Positions 57,565 to 64,000 of a stretch of 64,000 bases of DNA are shown here, in pieces. The DNA comes from Rugalucina vietnamica. Its lineage: Eukaryota > Mollusca > Bivalvia > Lucinida > Lucinidae. Below the pieces are notes generated by a model. The model was given only the letters and a program-made list of their open reading frames with translations. It had not been told where the DNA came from and did no database searches. Within the stretch, counting starts at the first letter, position 1. Every line of letters begins with the position of its first letter. Position numbers and translations under genes: made by a program. The stretch covers positions 19,562,048 through 19,626,047 of the forward strand of contig OZ024884.1 of assembly GCA_964017185.1 (NCBI GenBank). The letters are read 5' to 3'.

Positions 57565-59720
57565 ATTATCATGCAAGGTGGAACGCGGTTATCATACAGG
57601 ATCCCATTAATGGTACATGAACCATCATCTTACTTCCTATTTCGGACTTAAAGACATTAATTCTGTTTCTATCATTCTAAATTCAGAAGACTAATGCTTA
57701 TAAATATAAACATAAACATTGCTTATAAACATAAATGAAATGTGCTTTATTGGTCACGTGCCCCCATCATTACGAAAACACATTAAGGTATTTCTGTGGC
57801 ATCTATTATTTGGTTTAATTAAGCTAAAAGTCTGGAAGTCGACAAATGGTCGACATATATTGCATTTCCCGAACAGTACAGAAAAGTGTTTTCAATACGC
57901 AATCTTATGAAACGGCAAGCTCGAGTAAAAAAGGCTGTAATTCCTGGGTCTTAAAGATATCCTCACATGCAGTATCTATTTTAGCAATAGTGTGAAGCCT
58001 CCACCCCGCATTCTTTGGTTCACTATATTTATGTTTGCATTGAAAAATCAAACAAAACAAACGAATGAATTGTTTATAAATAGGAGTTATCCGGGCGCTT
58101 TGAAATGCATCTGCAGGATGAACATGAAAGACTGTGATTTGTAAACACGCCAGTACCTTCCTACCTTCAAAACTGATAACCTACATTACCTACTCGTGTA
58201 GTACGCTGACTTACACAAAGTTTACGCGGTGATACTTTTTTGTCATTTTTCTACTAAATGGGAATGCCATAGGCGATCTAATGACACGATATCCCCTATT
58301 ACCAAAACTCCTATGGTTATACTGGCTCTTTCCCAACAAGGTAGCCATCCGACAAGTTCAGTCTTGCTGGAAACGACATTCAGAAGAGTTTCTAATGTAT
58401 TTGTCATGGTAGCGATACATACAACTTTACAATATATACTGACGTCAATAAAAAACGCCTTATTTGATTAAGATGCGCACTTTTCTCAAAACTTGCGTGC
58501 GTGCACCATTTTTAGAAATGCATCCTGACGTCATTATACAGACGTTTTTGACATGAAAATTCTTGAAAGCCGTGCAAAGTCGTTTTACAAACTGAAGAAC
58601 ATGAACATTTTGAAACGTTACATTACTGGACTACGTAAAGTTAAAAAACTGAAAATAACACAGGGACTTTTCACAATGAAAGAAACAGGCGGATCGAAAA
58701 AAAAAAATGATACTGTTCGGTTTTTGGCATTCAAAGGGAGCCCATCGTTTTCGGCATAAGATTCCCTCTATCGATTTTTGTGACCGTAGCTCTGTCGCCG
58801 ACGCTTCTGTAGCAAAATCTTTTTGACGTCGACGAACTCTGGTGATGAAACATTTCAGAAACGATCCCGTTATAATCGGATGCACACCTTGAGTTAATTT
58901 TCATAACGTAGTCGCATTATTTCAAATGACTAGCTAAGGATGGAGCAATGGTATTCTGACGCTTATTTCCCTAGACGTCAAATACACGTTATCCGTAAGG
59001 ACGTTCGTTTCACGCTGAAAGGCAGAGAAGAAGTAACAATAGAAACTATACTTTGTCAAATATAGCCATGACAGGATAACCTTTGAAAACTTTTTGACCA
59101 TTTTGACGGCGATAACCATTTAAGCATTGATCATAAGCTGCAGTGACGGCAATAACGCTAGAGAACGAAATTCGGTTTTCAAAAAATGTGTTTCAACAAC
59201 AAATGGTCACGTATGGATATCCCGCACTAAGGCTTATGTGTTTGGTATTGCAAAGGAGACTTCCAGTAATCGAAAGAAGCGATGCCTGATAGACCGGTTC
59301 ATGAACAGAATAGAGATTTTGCTGGGGGTGTATGTTTTCAACAGCATGTCATTTTTCAAGCAGCTGAATGAATAATTCCATTTAGCATATCCGAATGCAT
59401 AAAAGGTTAGCAAAATATATGACCAATATTTGAAATAATTAAATTTGTTAATCTTGGCAGTATGACGTGCCAAAGTTGACTGAGGCGTTTTTTGTTGGCA
59501 TCAGTATATCCAAAAATCAATGTTAGGTTTTGTAGAATGGTAAAATGACTGTCAACAAATGTCATCGATATTCGAGATCGCCCCTTTAACTGATTTTGTC
59601 CATTTCAGACTATTGTACAACGAATAAGCAGCTTTTCTCAAAGCATGAACATAAAGCTTTTCTGATACGGTTAATGGCCCAAAAATAGGGGTCGGTGTAG
59701 CTAGCTACATGTTCTGATTG
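57565..59720. other. Intergenic, no supported gene
   Basis: Several open frames of 60-84 codons, none recognised. No repeat clearly identified. Confidence 0.4.
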
Positions 59721-59812
59721 TAAATGTACTGTGTGGGTGTACGTAATGGCTATTCCACATGTGATTGTCATTACCAAGCCAAGAACTGGTGTCGTTTATT
59801 TAATATGATCGT

Positions 59813-59893
59813 GCCGGTTCTTTGCCATTGCTTTCTTTGTCCCGTTCTTTGTCATTGCTTACTTTTGTCTGTTCTTCGATTGCTGTCGTTTCC

Positions 59894-59925
<32 letters not shown>

Positions 59926-61062
59926 CTTTTTTTTTTTGTCATTGCTTACTTTTGCCAATTCTCTATAACTGTTTACTTTTGCAAATTGTTTGCCAGTGCT
60001 CACCACTGCCAGTTTTTGTCATTGCATACTTTTGCTAGTTCTCTGCCATTGTTTACTACTGCCAATTCTTTGCAATTGCTTACTAAATTGCCAGTTCTTT
60101 GTTATTGCTTACTATTGCCGGTTCTTTGTTATTGCTTACTACTGCCTGCTCCTTGTTATTGCTTACTACTGCCAGTTCTTTGTCACTTCTTACTTTTGCC
60201 AGTCCTTTGCCATTACTTACTACTGCCAGTTCTTCGTCATCTGTTACTACTGCCAGTTTTTATCATTGCTTATTTTTGCCAGTTTTTTGTCATTTCAAGA
60301 TTACTGATGCCAGTTCTTTGTCATTGCTTACTTTTTTGCCAGTTCTTTGTCAGTGCTTACTACTTTCAGTTCTTTGTCATTGCTTACTTTTGCCAATTAT
60401 TTGCCATTGCTCACAACTGCCAGTTCGTTGTCATTGCGTACTTTTGCCAGTTATTTACCATTGCTTACTACTGCCAGTTCTTTGTCTGCTTTTTTGGCAG
60501 TTCTTTGCCAATGCTTACTACTGCCAGTCCTTTGACTACTAACGGTTCTTTGTCAATGCTTACTACTAACGGTTCTTTGTCAATGCTTACTACTGCCGGT
60601 TCTTTGTCATTGCTTACTTCTGCCGGTTCTTTGTCAGTGTATACTATTGTCGTTTTTTTTGTCATTGCTTACTACTGCTAGTTCTTTGCTATTTCTTAAT
60701 ACTGCCCGTTCTTTGCCATTGCTTACTACCGCCTGCTCTTTGCTATTGCTTACTACTGCCAATTCTTTGTCATTGCTTACTACTGCCAGTTCTTTGGCAT
60801 TGCTTACTACTGCCTGCTCCTTGCCATTGCTTGCTGCTGCCAATTCCTTGTCATTGCTTACTACTGCCAGTTCTTTGTCATTGCTTATATTTTCCGTGCC
60901 AGTTCTTTACCATTGCTTACTACTGCCTGTTATTTGTCATTACTTACTACATCCATTTTTTGCCATTGCTAACTACTGCCAGTTATCTGTCATTGCTAAC
61001 TGCTGCCAACTACCGACAGTACTTTGTCATTGCTTACTATTGCCAGTTTTTTGTCATACAGT
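59813..61062. repeat. Minisatellite block A, ~27 bp unit
   Basis: The unit TGCCAGTTCTTTGTCATTGC-TTACTAC is repeated ~40 times with many variants. It is interrupted by a T-rich run (59897-59937). As 27 is a multiple of three, every frame gives a nine-residue repeat. Confidence 0.9.
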
Positions 61063-61064
61063 GA

Positions 61065-61690
61065 ACTCGACAATAGAGAATCATCGACAATGGCGAACCA
61101 CTCGTAAAGATATTGCAGAATTTCTTGAAACTTGGACAAAATATTATTTATTTTATAACTCAGTCATTTACTTTCATCTAAGCCTTGGGGTTTGGTAAAA
61201 GAATGGAGTCAAAATTCCACCGGACAATAAAATCAGGGTTGCTGAAAAGCTTGACCCCTTAACTAAGATTCCTAGTTTATTGTTCCACAAAATGTAACAT
61301 TCAGATAAAATGCGTTGCATACCTCGTTTCTTAGCATTTGATGATGGCCACTTGTGCATTACTTTAATGCCTAATATCCCTAGTTGTGCAATATGCCTGT
61401 TTTTGATAAAAGTTTTAACATTCCCATGGTCGTGTCTAAAATAATAGCGTTAGATCTCTTAGTGGTTCGCCATTGTCTAGTAAACTGTAGTTTACTTTTT
61501 CTATTCCAGTTTTTTGTCATCAATACCTTTTTTCTGAGCCAGTTCTTTGCCATTGCTTACATTTTCTGTACCAGCTCCTTGCCATAGCTTTCATTTTCTG
61601 CGAAATTTATTTGTCATTGCTTATCTTTTCTGAGCCAGTTTTTTTGGCATTGTATACCTATTCCGTGCCAGTACAGGTCTTTGCAACTGC
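61065..61690. other. Spacer between the minisatellite blocks
   Basis: Non-repetitive except for scattered diverged units after 61500 (CCAGTTCTTTGCCATTGC). No gene supported. Confidence 0.5.
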
Positions 61691-61702
61691 TTAGTTTCTC
61701 TA

Positions 61703-62246
61703 TGCCAGGTCTTTGTCATAGCTTACTTTTTGTGTGCCAGTTCTTTGTCATTGCTTACTTTTTGTGTGCCAGTTCTTTGCCATTGCTTACTTTTTGTGTG
61801 CCAGTTCTTTGCCATTGCTTACTTTTTGTGTGCCAGTTCTTTGCCATTGCTTACTTTTTGTGTGCCAGTTCTTTGTCATAGCTTACTTTTTGTGTGCCAG
61901 TTCTTTGCCATTGCTTACTTTTTGTGTGCCAGTTCTTTGCCATTGCTTACTTTTTGTGTGCCAGTTCTTTGTCATTGCTTACTTTTTGTGTGCCAGTTCT
62001 TTGCCATTGCTTACTTTTTGTGTGCCAGTTCTTTGCCATTGCTTACTTTTTGTGTGCCAGTTCTTTGCCATTGCTTACTTTTTGTGTGCCAGTTCTTTGT
62101 CATTGCTTACTTTTTGTGTGCCAGTTCTTTGCCATTGCTTACTTTTTGTGTGCCAGTTCTTTGTCATAGCTTACTTTTTGTGTGCCAGTTCTTTGCCATT
62201 GCTTACTTTTTCTGTGCCAGTTCTTTGTCATTGCTTACTTTTTTTT
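61703..62246. repeat. Minisatellite block B, 32 bp unit, ~17 copies
   Basis: The unit TGCCAGTTCTTTGCCATTGC-TTACTTTTTGTG recurs every 32 bp from 61703 to 62215, nearly identical. It is the block A unit with a new TTTTTGTG end. The open frames across it are by-products of a stop-free unit. Confidence 0.95.
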
Positions 62247-62259
62247 TCTCCTATTATCA

Positions 62260-62907
62260 AGCATCACGTTGTCAATGGCTTGAATATATGAAAAAACACC
62301 ATATAAAAGCTAAATAATTCTACTCTTAGAGTCTATATAAACTGAAAATTAAGATAGCGAGATTAAAATTTTACCAGAATAAATTCTTTTGACCATAAAT
62401 GCCCACCTCTACGCCCTCAGTGTAAAATGTCAAACATCTAGGGTTGAGACTAATTCCTAATAATGGGAATACGGAAAGCATTTCTAGAGTCAGTCCCTTT
62501 AATAATAAAAGAGACAAAATGCTCATTACTACTCTATTTTACTACTCAACACTCATCGGAAAAGATACTCCTTTTTAAGTGGGTGGTTAATTCTGAATTT
62601 ACATAGTGACGGACTACCAATATAGTCATTTCTGGTATTGAAAAAGACCATTCAGTGATGTTATCATGACTTGTTATCGTTGAACTCGGTGAGCGTGTGA
62701 ACATAATTTATCAAGACTCGAAGAGAAGTGAATGAAAATCATTTTGTTGGAGTGACGGATTAAAAGAATTTCCAGGGAAAAGAAGAATATTACCATTAAC
62801 AGATTCTGGAGCAAATCAAAGGTATGTGTCATTTTTTCAATAATAATTAGATACAAGAAAGAAAATGTGTGATATTATACTTTCAACTTTGTTAAAATTG
62901 AATAATT

Positions 62908-62948
<41 letters not shown>

Positions 62949-63013
62949 GATGATGATGATATAATATTTTTCACTACTCCTTTTCACTATATGCTATATA
63001 TTCAATTGAAATT

Positions 63014-63048
<35 letters not shown>

Positions 63049-63910
63049 TTCTTTCGTTCTCTTAACATATGAACATTTGACACACATTTTTGTGTGTTTG
63101 TGAATTTCAAATTTTGTATATACGTATGTGTTAATTCTAATTTATTTCAATCTACCTGACTTTTACAATACCATAATACTCAGGCCAGGGGCATTCAATT
63201 TTGCAGCAAACTGAGCATTTCGTTTAAAAGAATTTTTATATTTCCGATTTTGTTGCTATTTATTTTTTTTTATTTTCTGTTTTATTTAAAAAAAAAAAAA
63301 TAAATAAATAAAAAAATAAAATGAAATAAAATTTAAGGAAGGTGGGAGAAATGCTTGTGATAATCTGTTTTTGGGTGGGGTTATGTTTTTCTTGTACATT
63401 CTTCATTTTTCCTTGTTTATTCCCTTACCTGCTACATTTTGTCGTTTGCTAGGTACATACATACGCAGACATTTTTTCACGTTTAAAAACATCAGTAATA
63501 TCACCAGATACGATGTTTAAGTGGAAATTTTTTACTATTAAGATATAATTCACACCCAAATAACATACAGACAAAACTCTGCTGTTCACTTTGTTAAGTA
63601 TGTATTTACATTTTCAATTAGTTTTCAAATTTTTATTGACTCATTTTTATGAAAAACACACACTTAATGCACGGGATAAGAGGCAGTATTGTATGCTAAC
63701 AAATGTAAATTGATTTTACTTTCTGAGAATGTTTATTTTATTCTGAAATATGTATCTGAAATACTTAAGGCAATTTTTCACTGTTTTCTGTCAAAGCTGT
63801 ATATTGGCACAGGTGTTATTTTTGAAATTTTTGGGTTTTGCTCTTCAAGATATTCTCGAGAAATCGAATACAATGAATGCAAAAACATACGTCATACGTT
63901 CTAGTGGAAA
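62260..63910. other. AT-rich terminal region with microsatellites
   Basis: (ATG)n at 62907-62958, (TTTA)n at 63016-63050, and an A/T-rich run at 63255-63330. No gene recognised. Confidence 0.5.
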
Positions 63911-63917
63911 ACTTAGA

Positions 63918-63977
63918 AAAGTACAAGTAGGCAATGGTCAGGAAATGGCACAGTCAGAAAGAAATTCATTTGAAACA
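63918..63977 (-). mobile_element. Penelope 3'-end fragment
   Basis: GTACAAGTAGGCAATGGTCA-GGAAATGGC-CAGTCAGAAAGAAATTC is the complement of the Penelope 3' end. It may continue beyond the window or be a short relic. Confidence 0.6.
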
Positions 63978-64000
63978 TGCTTTATACAGATCCTACATGT

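Noticed and set aside
59986..60681. Long frame of LLLPVLCHC-type repeats, and minus-strand AVVSNDKEL repeats
   Set aside because: Products of the 27 bp minisatellite; any frame gives a nine-residue repeat.
61730..62317. 195- and 185-codon Cys/Leu-rich open frames
   Set aside because: They come from a stop-free 32 bp unit that is open in all three frames. No start context or non-repeat domain.

Overview
This window is eukaryotic, very probably molluscan and most likely bivalve. The reasons are spliced genes, AT-rich intergenic DNA, pearl-like elements with ~160 bp internal tandem repeats and an (ACGG)n tract, a Penelope-like retroelement with a reverse transcriptase (RT) of the type I associate with bivalves, a TRIM protein with NHL-like repeats, and a secreted fibrinogen-related protein. 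The assignment rests on family recognition from memory, without any search.

Genes are few. (1) A small family of intronless, secreted, cysteine-poor proteins has three members, all on the minus strand: 422-988 (broken by one in-frame stop), 38716-39219 and 51979-52461 (both intact). Their C-terminal ~90 residues recall a domain found at the C-terminus of bacterial polymorphic toxins. (2) A fibrinogen-related protein with a Thr/Ser-rich stalk lies at 2340-3434 (minus, 5' exon not found). (3) A four-exon TRIM gene (RING, two B-boxes, coiled coil, NHL-like propeller; 757 aa) lies at 48047-51563 (plus).

Most of the rest is nested mobile DNA. 3.6-4.7 kb: a TIR element and a tRNA-derived SINE. 5.5-12 kb: a long inverted repeat (LIR1) of ~190 bp units, split by a Penelope-like element. 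12-19.2 kb: a pearl/Helitron-type element split by a 5.1 kb ORF-less TIR element (element 1). 19.6-23.3 kb: a second long inverted repeat (LIR2) related to LIR1. 23.9-26.1 kb: a TIR element. 26.4-32.8 kb: a 6.4 kb ORF-less TIR element (element 2) that shares a subterminal motif with element 1 and holds a LINE remnant and a second pearl-like element with its empty site preserved. 32.8-35.5 kb: a second, heavily damaged Penelope copy with two insertions. 36-38.5 kb: dispersed repeats and a 318 bp near-identical duplication. 40.5-47.9 kb: 234 bp MITEs, hairpins, and a third inverted repeat around a third Penelope copy. 53.4-54.7 kb: a PIF/Harbinger-type element carrying a transposase fragment. 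59.8-62.3 kb: a two-stage minisatellite (27 bp, then 32 bp units). The last 1.7 kb is AT-rich and largely featureless.

The genes do not form a pathway. Two sets of results stand out: the secreted toxin-domain-like family, and the two large ORF-less TIR elements whose unrelated termini share one subterminal motif in mirror orientation.
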